Of a stretch of DNA of 27,883 nucleotides, positions 1-5,770 are shown one piece after another. Position 1 is the first letter of the stretch; each line of letters starts with the position of its first letter. The position numbers were made by a program, and so were the translations under genes. Source of the stretch: a virus; the IMG/VR virus record IMGVR_UViG_3300042312_000252, positions 1 to 27,883 of that record. The stretch is one strand, 5' to 3'. The notes beneath the pieces were generated by a model that had not been told where the DNA came from, did no database searches, and worked only from the letters and a program-made list of their open reading frames with translations.

Positions 1-67
1 GCACGTATTCCCGCTGGTCTTCGTCGCGGGCGTCCCACCACTGTTCGATTCGTTCGCGGATCTTCAT
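1..67 (-). CDS. start of an unidentified small gene, cut by the window edge
   Basis: An ATG at 67 opens a frame of 22 codons (MKIRERIEQWWDARDEDQRE...) that leaves the window. The stop codon of the upstream holin-like gene overlaps this ATG (ATGA), as in most of the cassette, and an AGGTGAGG Shine-Dalgarno sequence precedes it. The visible part is highly charged and amphipathic. The function is not recognised. It may be a last small lysis-cassette protein. Confidence 0.6.
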   Translation of the reverse strand, partial: MKIRERIEQWWDARDEDQREYV

Positions 68-303
68 ACCTCACCTCTCCCGGCTGATTTGTCCGCGCTG
101 CCTTGGCTTGAACCGTACCAAAACGTCATGACCTGCCCGAAGCCCGCAGACACCGCTCCGAACAGCACTAGCAGAACCTCTTTGCGATCTTGGTCAAGCT
201 TAATGTCGGTCGCCATGAAAACCCATATCAGGGCGAACAGGCCGGCGATCACGATGCAGGACAGCACCGTTCTGAATACCAGCGTGACAGTCGCTCGCGT
301 CAT
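64..303 (-). CDS. holin-like small membrane protein
   Basis: The 79-residue protein has two predicted membrane segments, at about residues 8-30 and 42-63, and a short polar tail (FWYGSSQGSADKS). A hydrophobic protein ending in a W/Y-G-S-S-x-G-S-x-x-K motif is typical of small phage holins, which form inner-membrane lesions and set the time of lysis. It lies four genes downstream of the HTH gene's membrane-protein neighbours and close to the endolysin. Its ATG overlaps the stop of the upstream short ORF (ATGA), which suggests translational coupling. The holin assignment rests on topology, tail motif and context; another small lysis membrane protein is possible. Confidence 0.7.
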   Translation of the reverse strand: MTRATVTLVFRTVLSCIVIAGLFALIWVFMATDIKLDQDRKEVLLVLFGAVSAGFGQVMTFWYGSSQGSADKSAGRGEV

Positions 304-398
304 TCACCACGCCACCGGCGCCGGGCGCGCACGCAGCCGAGCGCGATCCACAGCAGGGCCACCAACAGCAGCCCGACTTCCGGGCTCACCGGAACCAC
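300..398 (-). CDS. possible very small single-span membrane protein
   Basis: A GTG at 398 (another GTG lies at 401) opens a 32-codon frame. It encodes a short N-terminus, one hydrophobic segment (VGLLLVALLWIALGCV) and an Arg-rich C-terminus (RARRRWRGE). Its stop overlaps the ATG of the holin-like gene and its start overlaps the 3' end of the upstream gene, so it fits the compact cassette exactly. There is no convincing Shine-Dalgarno sequence, and the ORF is short enough to occur by chance. The topology would suit a holin regulator or a spanin component, but no family is recognised. Confidence 0.4.
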   Translation of the reverse strand: MVPVSPEVGLLLVALLWIALGCVRARRRWRGE

Positions 399-625
399 CA
401 CGCCCACAGTCTGCGCAGTCCGCCAGCCGGTTTCACGCGGTCCTCGGGATTGGCGCGGCCTCGCTCGATCATGCGCTGAACGTCCTCTGCCGTCGCCAGC
501 GCGAAGTGCGTCATGCCGGCTTCGTCCACGACGTGCAGCGGGTAGTAGACCTGATCCGCTGCCGGGTGCCGTCTGCGATTGCCGACGATTTCCATGCGGC
601 ACAGGACGCTCACGATGCGGGTCAT
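386..625 (-). CDS. small hypothetical lysis-cassette protein
   Basis: The 79-residue protein is read from the ATG at 625, whose sequence overlaps the endolysin stop (TGATG). A GGAGG seven bases upstream supports this start over the TTG at 628. The protein looks soluble, with a central segment (YYPLHVVDEAGMTHFALATAEDVQRMIERG) that suggests a small alpha/beta fold, and a tryptophan-rich C-terminus (RRLWAWWFR). The function is unknown. Its position between endolysin and holin-like genes suggests co-expression with lysis functions but does not prove a role. Confidence 0.65.
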   Translation of the reverse strand: MTRIVSVLCRMEIVGNRRRHPAADQVYYPLHVVDEAGMTHFALATAEDVQRMIERGRANPEDRVKPAGGLRRLWAWWFR

Positions 626-1116
626 CAAGGGCCTCCGATGCTTGCTCTCAGCACGTCCGAGACGCGCAGGGTCCAGCCTCGCCCAAAGTCTCCGAAGGTT
701 TTCAGACCTGCCAGGAAATCCAGCCGGGCCGACCCGTAGCGAATCAGGGCATGCGTTGGGTTTGAGGCGGCGACAGCTTCCATTGTGAGCGGTCCGATTT
801 GCCCGTCAACAGCGACGCCTACAGCTGCTTGCAGCCACCGCGACGCCCGGCCCACGCCAGAATTCACTGCGCTGTCAAAGTGCATGAGCCGCAGCGCAGG
901 CGGCAGCGCGTCACAGCCTGCAACCCGCCAATACTGGTCTTGGTAGATCGTCTGCACCAGCGACATGGGGATGTCGCGCATGCTGCCCTGATAGCCGCTC
1001 GCGCGCGCGACGCGCACGGTAATCCCGTAGTTGGTCTCCCCGCCAGGGTCTGACGGGTGATTCACATAGCCGCCCTCGTGGCGCAGGACGTGCTTCAGGG
1101 CTTCCCGGAAGTTCAC
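625..1116 (-). CDS. endolysin, GH108-type muramidase
   Basis: This 163-residue enzyme should cut the glycan backbone of peptidoglycan at the end of infection. Its N-terminus carries the glycosyl hydrolase 108 signature HEGGY..HPSDPGGETNYGIT, with the probable catalytic Glu at residue 14. The C-terminal part (VDGQIGPLTMEAV) matches the peptidoglycan-binding domain usually paired with this family. The length is normal. No signal peptide or membrane anchor is visible, so release through a holin is expected. Translation starts at a GTG at 1116 that overlaps the stop of the 58-codon gene upstream (GTGA), which implies coupling. Confidence 0.92.
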   Translation of the reverse strand: MNFREALKHVLRHEGGYVNHPSDPGGETNYGITVRVARASGYQGSMRDIPMSLVQTIYQDQYWRVAGCDALPPALRLMHFDSAVNSGVGRASRWLQAAVGVAVDGQIGPLTMEAVAASNPTHALIRYGSARLDFLAGLKTFGDFGRGWTLRVSDVLRASIGGP

Positions 1117-1289
1117 AGCTTGTCGTCTCGGCAGTCGCGAACAGCGGGCTCGCCAGCCTCCAGCGCGTCGAGCGCGGCGCGGACGGCGGCGGCGACCTGT
1201 TGGGCAAGGTCTTCGTTCGGCGAGCGGTTCGCCTGACGCGGGCGCACGGGCGGGACGCTGATAATGATGATGATTGCGGCAGTGCTCAT
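1113..1289 (-). CDS. 58-residue small protein upstream of the endolysin
   Basis: An ATG at 1289 overlaps the stop of the gene before it (ATGA), and the frame's TGA overlaps the endolysin GTG. Both ends therefore fit the coupled chain precisely, which is the main evidence that it is real. The N-terminus is hydrophobic (STAAIIIIISVPPV, with a run of five isoleucines). The rest is a charged, Ala-rich helix ending DCRDDKL. The short hydrophobic start could be a membrane anchor, possibly a spanin-type or holin-accessory peptide. No family is recognised. Confidence 0.6.
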   Translation of the reverse strand: MSTAAIIIIISVPPVRPRQANRSPNEDLAQQVAAAVRAALDALEAGEPAVRDCRDDKL

Positions 1290-1510
1290 TGCTCGCTGTC
1301 CTTCGGTTTGAGGTGCGGGGCTTGCATGTAGATCACACTGAGATGCGCCTGCAGAACGTCCATTTTCTCACGCAGCGCGCGAGTTTCCGACTTCGCGTCC
1401 CAGGCCGATGCGCAGGCCAGTATCGCCGCCAGCGCACAGACGAACAGCACGGGGCCACCGCCGGCGAACGAAACGTTTACTGACTGCGTGCCGAGGATGT
1501 CGCGGATCAT
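1286..1510 (-). CDS. single-span membrane protein with C-terminal coiled coil
   Basis: Read from the ATG at 1510 the protein has 74 residues: a short amphipathic start (MIRDILGTQSVNVSFAGGG), a membrane segment at about residues 21-37, then a helical charged stretch (AKSETRALREKMDVLQAHL) likely to coil. The frame is also open to an ATG at 1588, which would give 100 residues, but that would overlap the upstream gene by 64 bases. Neither start has a strong Shine-Dalgarno sequence. The topology and position fit an inner-membrane lysis accessory such as an antiholin, holin or inner spanin. The choice among these is inference. Confidence 0.6.
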   Translation of the reverse strand: MIRDILGTQSVNVSFAGGGPVLFVCALAAILACASAWDAKSETRALREKMDVLQAHLSVIYMQAPHLKPKDSEQ

Positions 1511-1524
1511 TTTTCGCGTGTCCG

Positions 1525-1824
1525 TCAGTGTTTCCGCTTCAGGTCTGCCGGGGTGATCTTGTTCCCGTTCGATAGCTGGATTAGACATAGCGTGACCATT
1601 TGGAAGTCTGATTCCAGTTTATCATTCATGGCTCGAAGCTCTTCGGAAAGCGCCGTGATCGCGGCGGTTACGGTCCCATTTGTTCCCGACTTCTCCAGCG
1701 CTTCGACCCGAGGCCGAAGGCTAGCGTGCGCCTCGCGCAAGTCGGACAGGTGACGGTGCAACCATCCGCTGTACCCAAGCAGCGCAACCACCAGAACCCA
1801 CGGCAAACCAGCGCTCGGATCCAT
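1525..1824 (-). CDS. membrane-anchored coiled-coil protein, spanin-like topology
   Basis: The 99-residue protein has an N-terminal membrane segment (residues 7-20, GLPWVLVVALLGYSGW), then about 60 residues of heptad-like helix (LSDLREAHASLRPRVEALEKS and ALSEELRAMNDKLESDF). This N-in, periplasmic coiled-coil layout resembles inner-membrane spanins (Rz), although it is shorter than lambda Rz. No lipoprotein partner (Rz1-type lipobox) was found inside or next to it. The ATG at 1824 is chosen because GGGAG precedes it and the HTH gene stops three bases earlier. The frame runs on upstream, but there it only shadows the HTH gene. Confidence 0.65.
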   Translation of the reverse strand: MDPSAGLPWVLVVALLGYSGWLHRHLSDLREAHASLRPRVEALEKSGTNGTVTAAITALSEELRAMNDKLESDFQMVTLCLIQLSNGNKITPADLKRKH

Positions 1825-1826
1825 CG

Positions 1827-2069
1827 TCAGCTCCCGTTGATCAGTGTCCGTTCGGTCACTTCCGCGCCAGTCTCGGCGGCCAGTGCCAGCAGGCGCCGAT
1901 GATACCGCGATGGGACGTTGCCTGCACCGTTGTCGGACTGCTGCCAGCGCAGGACGGTGGACGGGTGGACCTTGAGGCGGCGGGCGATGCCACGGATCGA
2001 GAGGCCCGCGCGCGCGAACGCTGCGATGGTCTCGACGGCGGGTGTCTTGGGTGCTGGTTTCGTGGTCAT
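1827..2069 (-). CDS. small helix-turn-helix DNA-binding regulator
   Basis: The 80-residue protein carries a clear helix-turn-helix at about residues 22-44 (GLSIRGIARRLKVHPSTVLRW), preceded by a helix and followed by a short tail. There is no dimerisation or protease domain, so it is Cro-sized rather than CI-sized. It is the first gene of the leftward unit and faces the exonuclease gene across a promoter/operator region, the usual place for a phage switch regulator. Its -10 box ends only six bases before the ATG, so the mRNA should be leaderless or nearly so, like lambda cI from PRM. It is the obvious candidate to bind GTTGC-N7-GCAAC, but that link is inference. Confidence 0.8.
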   Translation of the reverse strand: MTTKPAPKTPAVETIAAFARAGLSIRGIARRLKVHPSTVLRWQQSDNGAGNVPSRYHRRLLALAAETGAEVTERTLINGS

Positions 2070-2075
2070 GGTCTG

Positions 2076-2104
2076 AGCATAACGGCCGGCGCGGCACGTT
2101 GCAA
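2076..2104 (-). promoter_or_regulatory. leftward promoter for the HTH gene and lysis cassette
   Basis: On the minus strand, TTGCAA (2104-2099) and TATGCT (2081-2076) are separated by 17 bases. Only six bases lie between the -10 box and the ATG at 2069, so the predicted start point falls on or next to the start codon. Confidence 0.6.
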
Positions 2105-2114
2105 GCCGGGCAAC
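2098..2114. promoter_or_regulatory. operator-like inverted repeat GTTGC-N7-GCAAC, copy 1
   Basis: This is a perfect 5-base inverted repeat with a 7-base spacer. It contains the -35 box of the leftward promoter, so a bound protein would block it. The same motif recurs at 2142, 4530 and 22585, and with one mismatch at 18067. Confidence 0.65.
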
Positions 2115-2141
2115 GCGGCGGGAGAAATGTTGCGCGAGGGT

Positions 2142-2171
2142 GTTGCAATCCTCGCAACGCTGCGTTACAGT
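2142..2171 (+). promoter_or_regulatory. rightward early promoter with operator copy 2
   Basis: The -35 box TTGCAA (2143-2148), a 17-base spacer and the -10 box TACAGT (2166-2171) lie upstream of the exonuclease gene. The inverted repeat GTTGC-N7-GCAAC at 2142-2158 covers the -35 box and half of the spacer. A lone half-site GTTGC lies at 2129-2133. The resulting leader would be about 20 bases long. Confidence 0.7.
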
Positions 2172-2197
2172 GGGACACCACTCAGCGAGAGCCAGCC

Positions 2198-3202
2198 ATG
2201 AACCGCGAATTCATCCTCCCCCGCGACGAACAGCACTGGCACGCACTGCGCGCCCAGGATCTGACCAGCACGGATATTGCCGCACTGCTCGGCCTGTCGC
2301 CCTACGCGACCGCGATCGACGTGTGGCACAACAAGCGCGACGGGGTGGCGGCATCGATTGCCGACAATGAGCGGATGAAGTGGGGGCGGCGGCTGGAATC
2401 CGTCGTGGCCTACGGGATCGGCGAAGATCAGAGCTGGCAGGTCAACCCGTTTGAGGAATACGGCAGGCTGCCCGAGCATCGCGTCGGATCGTCTTTCGAT
2501 TTCGTCGTGCACGATCCTGCAGGCGGCTTCATCCTAGAAATCAAAACCGTAGACGCCCTAGCCTACCGACAAGGCTGGACCGTCGAAGATGACTTCATCG
2601 AAGCCCCCGCACACATCGAGCTGCAGCTACAGCACCAGCTTCTGGTGTCCGGACTGCGCGTCGGTTACATCGGCGCCTTGATCGGCGGAAACCGCGTCGA
2701 GCTGCTGCGGCGCGAGGCTGACGATGCGGTTCATGCGGCGATCCTGCAGCGGGCAGGCCAGTTCTGGCAGTCGATCGAAGCCGGCACGCCGCCGCCCGTC
2801 GTCACTGCCGACGATGCGCGCGCCTACATCCGCCGCCAAGATCATGCGGAGCCGGGCAGGCTGCTGGACGTGCGCGGCGGCCATAGCGTTGGCAGGCTGA
2901 TCGAGCAGTATCAGGACGCCAAGCGTGCTGCCGCCGCTGCTACCGACCTTGCCGATATCCTCAAGGCAGAACTGCTAGCCCGCATCGGCGACGCCGAGCG
3001 CGTCATGTGGGACGGCGGCACGATTTCGTGCGGCTACACCGCCGGCAGTGCCGGCACCACCATCACCGCCGACATGATCGGCACCACCATCACCGCCGAC
3101 ATGATCGGCACCACCATCACCGCCGACATGATCGGCACCACCATCGGGGCGCGCGCTGGCTATAGGCAGTTCCGAGTCAACAGCAAGAGGAAAACCCCGT
3201 GA
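2198..3202 (+). CDS. YqaJ/lambda-type exonuclease
   Basis: The 334-residue protein matches the YqaJ viral recombinase (lambda exonuclease) family. These enzymes resect double-stranded DNA 5' to 3' to give a single strand for an annealing protein. The N-terminus has the family pattern W-x-x-L-R...S-T-D-I-A-A-L-L-G-L-S-P-Y. Candidate active-site residues are Glu67 (RRLES), Asp101 (SSFDF) and Glu114/Lys116 (LEIK), as in PD-(D/E)XK nucleases. The ATG at 2198 follows the early promoter; the frame runs further upstream, but only over the control region. The RecT gene lies two genes downstream. Oddly, the C-terminus contains three tandem copies of GTTITADMI plus a partial fourth. Confidence 0.9.
   Translation: MNREFILPRDEQHWHALRAQDLTSTDIAALLGLSPYATAIDVWHNKRDGVAASIADNERMKWGRRLESVVAYGIGEDQSWQVNPFEEYGRLPEHRVGSSFDFVVHDPAGGFILEIKTVDALAYRQGWTVEDDFIEAPAHIELQLQHQLLVSGLRVGYIGALIGGNRVELLRREADDAVHAAILQRAGQFWQSIEAGTPPPVVTADDARAYIRRQDHAEPGRLLDVRGGHSVGRLIEQYQDAKRAAAAATDLADILKAELLARIGDAERVMWDGGTISCGYTAGSAGTTITADMIGTTITADMIGTTITADMIGTTIGARAGYRQFRVNSKRKTP
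3053..3147 (+). repeat. 27-base tandem repeat, 3 copies plus 14 bases, inside the exonuclease
   Basis: Identical 27-base units start at 3053, 3080 and 3107, followed by the first 12 bases of a fourth (ggcaccaccatc) from 3134. The unit is a multiple of three and encodes GTTITADMI, so copy-number change keeps the frame. The copies are identical even at third codon positions, which points to recent slippage or recombination. Confidence 0.95.
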
Positions 3203-3438
3203 ACGATTCCACCACCCCCAAACCCCGCAAGCCCCGCACCGTCGAGCCCAAGCCCTACGCAGTCGAGCGCGACGGCGAGCTGATCGGCTACGCCATCGCC
3301 AAGACCGCAGCCCTGGCCGCCGCCCTTCTGGCCCCCGCGCCGCTGACGGCTCGCCCGCTGACAGCCGCCGAGGCTGCACAGGTCGACCCGTCCGAGTTCG
3401 TCACCGCCACCACGCCGGAGGTTTCCGCCGATGTCTGA
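3199..3438 (+). CDS. small protein between exonuclease and RecT, unknown
   Basis: A GTG at 3199 overlaps the exonuclease stop (GTGA), and AGAGGAAAA precedes it. The 79-residue product has a basic, Pro-rich start (TTPKPRKPRTVEPKP), then an Ala/Leu-rich helix (AKTAALAAALLAP). Its 3' end overlaps the RecT start by eight bases. It is clearly part of the recombination operon, but no family is recognised. A small regulator or stabiliser of the pair is possible but not shown by the sequence. Confidence 0.65.
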   Translation: MNDSTTPKPRKPRTVEPKPYAVERDGELIGYAIAKTAALAAALLAPAPLTARPLTAAEAAQVDPSEFVTATTPEVSADV

Positions 3439-4300
3439 GCTGACCACTACCACGCAGAGCCCCGTCGAACAGGTTTGCCGCACGATCGCCAAGCCCGAGT
3501 TCCGCGAGCGTCTGTCCCAGGCCCTGCCGCCCGGCGTCGACGTTGACCGCTTTCAGCGCGTTGTGCTGACGGCGATCCAACAGAACCCGCAGATTGCCAG
3601 CGGGGACCGCGCGGCGCTGTACAACGCAGCCATTCGCGCTGCTGCCGATGGCCTGCTGCCGGACGGCCGCGAAGGCGCCTTCGTCATCATGAAGGGCGCC
3701 CCGCAGTGGATGCCGATGGTCGCCGGCATCATCAAGCGCCTTGCCACGGCCGGAATCACGATTGACGCGCAGATTGTCCATGAGGCCGACCACTTCGAGC
3801 AGACGCTGGGCGATGACGCCAGCATTGTCCACCGCGCTCCGAAGCTCGGCACGCCGCGCGGCGAACCGCTGGGCGCCTACGCAATTGCCAAGCTTCCGAA
3901 CGGCATGGTCATGCGCGAGGTCATGGACCGCGACCAAATCGAACAGGTGCGCAAGGCTAGCCGATCGGCGAACGCTGGCCCCTGGCAACAGTGGTGGACA
4001 GAAATGGCGCGAAAGACCGTCATTCGACGGCTGGCGAAGCGCCTGCCGATCCTTGACGCCAGCGTGGCCGAGTCCCTGCAGCGCGATGACGACTTGGCGG
4101 ACTACGCGGCTGGCAACGCGACGCCGCAGCACACGCAACCGGCAGCCGAGGTCGTGGCCGCGCCCGTCAAGCGCCGACCGGCAGTCCTCGCCGCCGTGGT
4201 ATCGACCGTGGCCCAGGCTGACCCGGAGCCGCCGCCGTTCGATGCTGATACGGGCGAGGTTCTGCCGCCTGCTGTCGCTCCGGGCGAGGATGATTTCTGA
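3431..4300 (+). CDS. recT: RecT-family single-strand annealing protein
   Basis: The 289-residue protein has the RecT family hallmarks: an N-terminal helical region, N-P-Q-I...G-D-R-A-A-L-Y-N-A-A-I-R-A-A-A-D-G-L-L-P-D-G-R-E-G-A, then W-M-P-M-V-A-G-I-I-K-R and a central beta core. It binds the strand exposed by the exonuclease and anneals it to homologous DNA, for recombination or genome circularisation. The length is typical. The C-terminus is Pro/Ala-rich and ends in an acidic DDF, reminiscent of SSB-type tails that recruit host proteins. Its ATG lies inside the end of the previous gene and its stop overlaps the next start (TGATG). Confidence 0.92.
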   Translation: MSELTTTTQSPVEQVCRTIAKPEFRERLSQALPPGVDVDRFQRVVLTAIQQNPQIASGDRAALYNAAIRAAADGLLPDGREGAFVIMKGAPQWMPMVAGIIKRLATAGITIDAQIVHEADHFEQTLGDDASIVHRAPKLGTPRGEPLGAYAIAKLPNGMVMREVMDRDQIEQVRKASRSANAGPWQQWWTEMARKTVIRRLAKRLPILDASVAESLQRDDDLADYAAGNATPQHTQPAAEVVAAPVKRRPAVLAAVVSTVAQADPEPPPFDADTGEVLPPAVAPGEDDF

Positions 4301-4608
4301 TGGCCCGCATCTACGCGTCACAGATTTCCGAGCTGGTCGCGGATCTGCAGGCCCTGCAGTCTATGTCCCCGGCAGACGTGACGGCCGAGACGCTGACGCC
4401 GGAGGAAATCGCGATTGTCTTCGAGTCGCGCCGGAAGCGGTTGCTGCTGCGGCTCGAAAATCGCGGGCTAACCATCGCGGCCGATCCTGAGACGCGCGTC
4501 ACAGAATCGGAAGGTCAGGCGGAATGGGTGTTGCAAACGCTGCAACAAGCGCGTATAGTTCAACCCATGCACCGGCGCGGTGCCGGACGGGGAGAGCGAG
4601 ATGATTAA
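4300..4608 (+). CDS. small helical protein downstream of RecT, unknown
   Basis: The ATG at 4300 overlaps the RecT stop. The 102-residue product is predicted to be mostly helical, with charged stretches (TPEEIAIVFESRRKRLLLRLENRGL). The 3' end carries an embedded promoter and operator at 4530-4559, and its last eight bases overlap the next start. Its final 13 codons, from the in-frame ATG at 4567, lie just after the predicted transcription start, so they may be read separately as a short leader peptide. No family is recognised. Confidence 0.7.
   Translation: MARIYASQISELVADLQALQSMSPADVTAETLTPEEIAIVFESRRKRLLLRLENRGLTIAADPETRVTESEGQAEWVLQTLQQARIVQPMHRRGAGRGERDD
4530..4559 (+). promoter_or_regulatory. 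internal early promoter with operator copy 3
   Basis: The -35 box TTGCAA (4531-4536), 17 bases and the -10 box TATAGT (4554-4559) make the best sigma70 match in the window. The perfect inverted repeat GTTGC-N7-GCAAC (4530-4546) overlaps it exactly as at 2142. Transcription should start near 4566 and feed the gene at 4601 and the hairpin-rich region after it. Confidence 0.75.
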
Positions 4609-4780
4609 GACCACGAAGTTTTCCGCGAGCGGCTGGACCTTGATCGTCCGCTTGACCAAAGGTACCAACAGCCACAGCAAGAACGTGCTGGCAATGTGCA
4701 AGACCATCGAAGACGTTCAGCGCTGCGCCTCGATGGGCGACTTCCAGATCTGCAAGGCCGAGCCGACCGCGTCGGCGTGA
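4601..4780 (+). CDS. 59-residue protein behind its own promoter, unknown
   Basis: The ATG at 4601 is preceded by GGGGAG at the right distance and lies about 35 bases after the predicted transcription start. The frame is also open from an ATG at 4580, but that has no comparable ribosome site. The product (MIKTTKFSASGWTLIVRL...) looks like a small beta-rich soluble protein with a helical part (CKTIEDVQRCASMG). Having its own promoter and operator suggests an early or regulatory product. No family is recognised. Confidence 0.65.
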   Translation: MIKTTKFSASGWTLIVRLTKGTNSHSKNVLAMCKTIEDVQRCASMGDFQICKAEPTASA

Positions 4781-4785
4781 CACCA

Positions 4786-5095
4786 CCCCAGCCGGCGGGG
4801 ATGCGCCGGCCCGAACCTGACGGTCACACAGGTGACGCCGGGAAATAGACCGGAGCGGCGAACGGCGACACGCATGAAAGGATGCCGTGACAGCAGGAAA
4901 GACAGCCGGCAGCCCGCCGCCGTGAAAGGCGGGATGTTTTCGGTCTGGGCACTTAGCGGCGTTGAATGCAGCAGCCCAAGGGCACCGCAGAGACTGGCAC
5001 TTCAGAGAATGGCGGCAGCCGGTAAAAGCCCGGCCCAAGTGCCCAGACCCAAGACAGCGACACACACGCCCTACGGGGCGCCTACTCACGATGGA
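4786..5095 (+). ncRNA. hairpin-rich non-coding stretch, candidate structured RNA
   Basis: No convincing gene lies between 4781 and 5102. Hairpins seen are: 4791-4797 with 4804-4810 (7 pairs, loop GGGATG); 4823-4827 with 4832-4836; 4869-4875 with 4882-4889 (7 pairs, one bulged C); 4913-4918 with 4928-4933, followed by ATGTTTT; a perfect 13-base pairing GGTCTGGGCACTT (4942-4954) with 5037-5049 enclosing 82 bases; an inner 5018-5022 with 5030-5034; and 5067-5071 with 5076-5080 closed by a TACG loop. The region lies downstream of the promoter at 4531 and ends just before the ribosome site of the next gene. It could be a stable small RNA, a leader that controls downstream genes, or both. No known RNA family was recognised. 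Confidence 0.5.
4913..4940 (+). terminator. possible rightward terminator or attenuator
   Basis: A CCCGCC/GGCGGG stem with a nine-base loop is followed by ATGTTTT. The T-run is short, so partial termination is more likely than complete. It would end the short transcript from the promoter at 4531 just before the long 13-base stem. Confidence 0.4.
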
Positions 5096-5102
5096 GGGCG
5101 GT

Positions 5103-5294
5103 ATGGCAACGAGAGCGGAAGTCGAGGCGGCAGCTTTGGCAATCATGAATGCCGAGGGCTGGGCATATTCGGGCGCTTGCATCATGAGCGACGAAAACCC
5201 GAGGTCGAAGCGGTGGGTTGCCCTGGCGCGTCTCGCCATCAATGCGGCCGCAGCGGTGAAGCGGAAGAAGCGGAAGAGCGCCGCCGCGCCCTAG
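5103..5294 (+). CDS. 63-residue hypothetical protein
   Basis: The ATG at 5103 is chosen because GGAGGGCGG lies directly upstream; longer readings run through the hairpin region. The product starts with a helix (TRAEVEAAALAIMNAEGWAY), has a short middle rich in polar residues and ends in a strongly basic tail (VKRKKRKSAAAP). The tail would suit nucleic-acid binding, but this is only a composition argument. It resembles many small early-region phage proteins without an assigned family. Confidence 0.65.
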   Translation: MATRAEVEAAALAIMNAEGWAYSGACIMSDENPRSKRWVALARLAINAAAAVKRKKRKSAAAP

Positions 5295-5351
5295 CCCGGC
5301 GCGGCACTCTCCGGCCTGAGCCTTGGCGACAGGGTTCAGGCCAGAGGGTGA

Positions 5352-5480
5352 ATGCGCAGGCTGATGCGCTATGGAATGCGGCGAAGGCCAAGCCGCCCAA
5401 ACTGCGACGTGCGGTGTGTCGCTATGACGCCGGAGATCAGCACCGGCCACCCTCGCCAATCAACAGGGAGACACGCATGA
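5352..5480 (+). CDS. possible 42-residue basic peptide
   Basis: An ATG at 5352 follows AGAGGG, and the frame ends in a TGA overlapping the ATG of the next gene (ATGA). The product is very Arg-rich (MRRLMRYGMRRRPSRP). Such compositions also arise from wrong frames in GC-rich DNA, so the ribosome site and coupling are the only real support. Confidence 0.35.
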   Translation: MRRLMRYGMRRRPSRPNCDVRCVAMTPEISTGHPRQSTGRHA

Positions 5481-5770
5481 CCACGACAAACGACCGCGGC
5501 CCGGCCCACCCGATGGTGATGAAGGCGGCGCGCGGGCTGTGCAGAGAAGTCGCACGGCAGATGGAAGAGTCAGACAGCGAGCTGTGGGCCAACGAGCGCG
5601 AAAATCTGATTCTTGCAGCCCAAGCCGCCCTCACCGAATGCGGGGCGCTGGACAGTTTGGAGGCGTTGGAAAGTGCTCGCGGCTATGTCGCCCAAGTGGT
5701 CTCTGTGGACGGAGAGGAAGTGTCCGAGATAGACAACATCATCGCCAAGGTCTACGGGAGCGCGCCATGA
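5477..5770 (+). CDS. 97-residue helical hypothetical protein
   Basis: The ATG at 5477 follows GGGAG. Upstream of it the open frame looks non-coding. The product is predicted to be mostly alpha-helical, with acidic patches (QMEESDSELWANERENLILAAQ) and an acidic C-terminal part (VDGEEVSEIDNIIAKVYG). Its TGA overlaps the next ATG, so the two are probably coupled. No family or function is recognised. Confidence 0.7.
   Translation: MTTTNDRGPAHPMVMKAARGLCREVARQMEESDSELWANERENLILAAQAALTECGALDSLEALESARGYVAQVVSVDGEEVSEIDNIIAKVYGSAP

Noticed and set aside
1525-2181. The 218-codon version of the membrane coiled-coil gene
   Set aside because: The first 119 codons overlap the HTH gene and control region in a non-coding-looking frame; the ATG at 1824 has a ribosome site.
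3053-3147. CRISPR-like array
   Set aside because: The copies are directly adjacent with no spacers and are translated in frame as part of the exonuclease.
4832-5476. Long N-terminal extension of the 97-residue gene through the hairpin region
   Set aside because: The extension is low-complexity and crosses strong stems, and a good ribosome site precedes the ATG at 5477.
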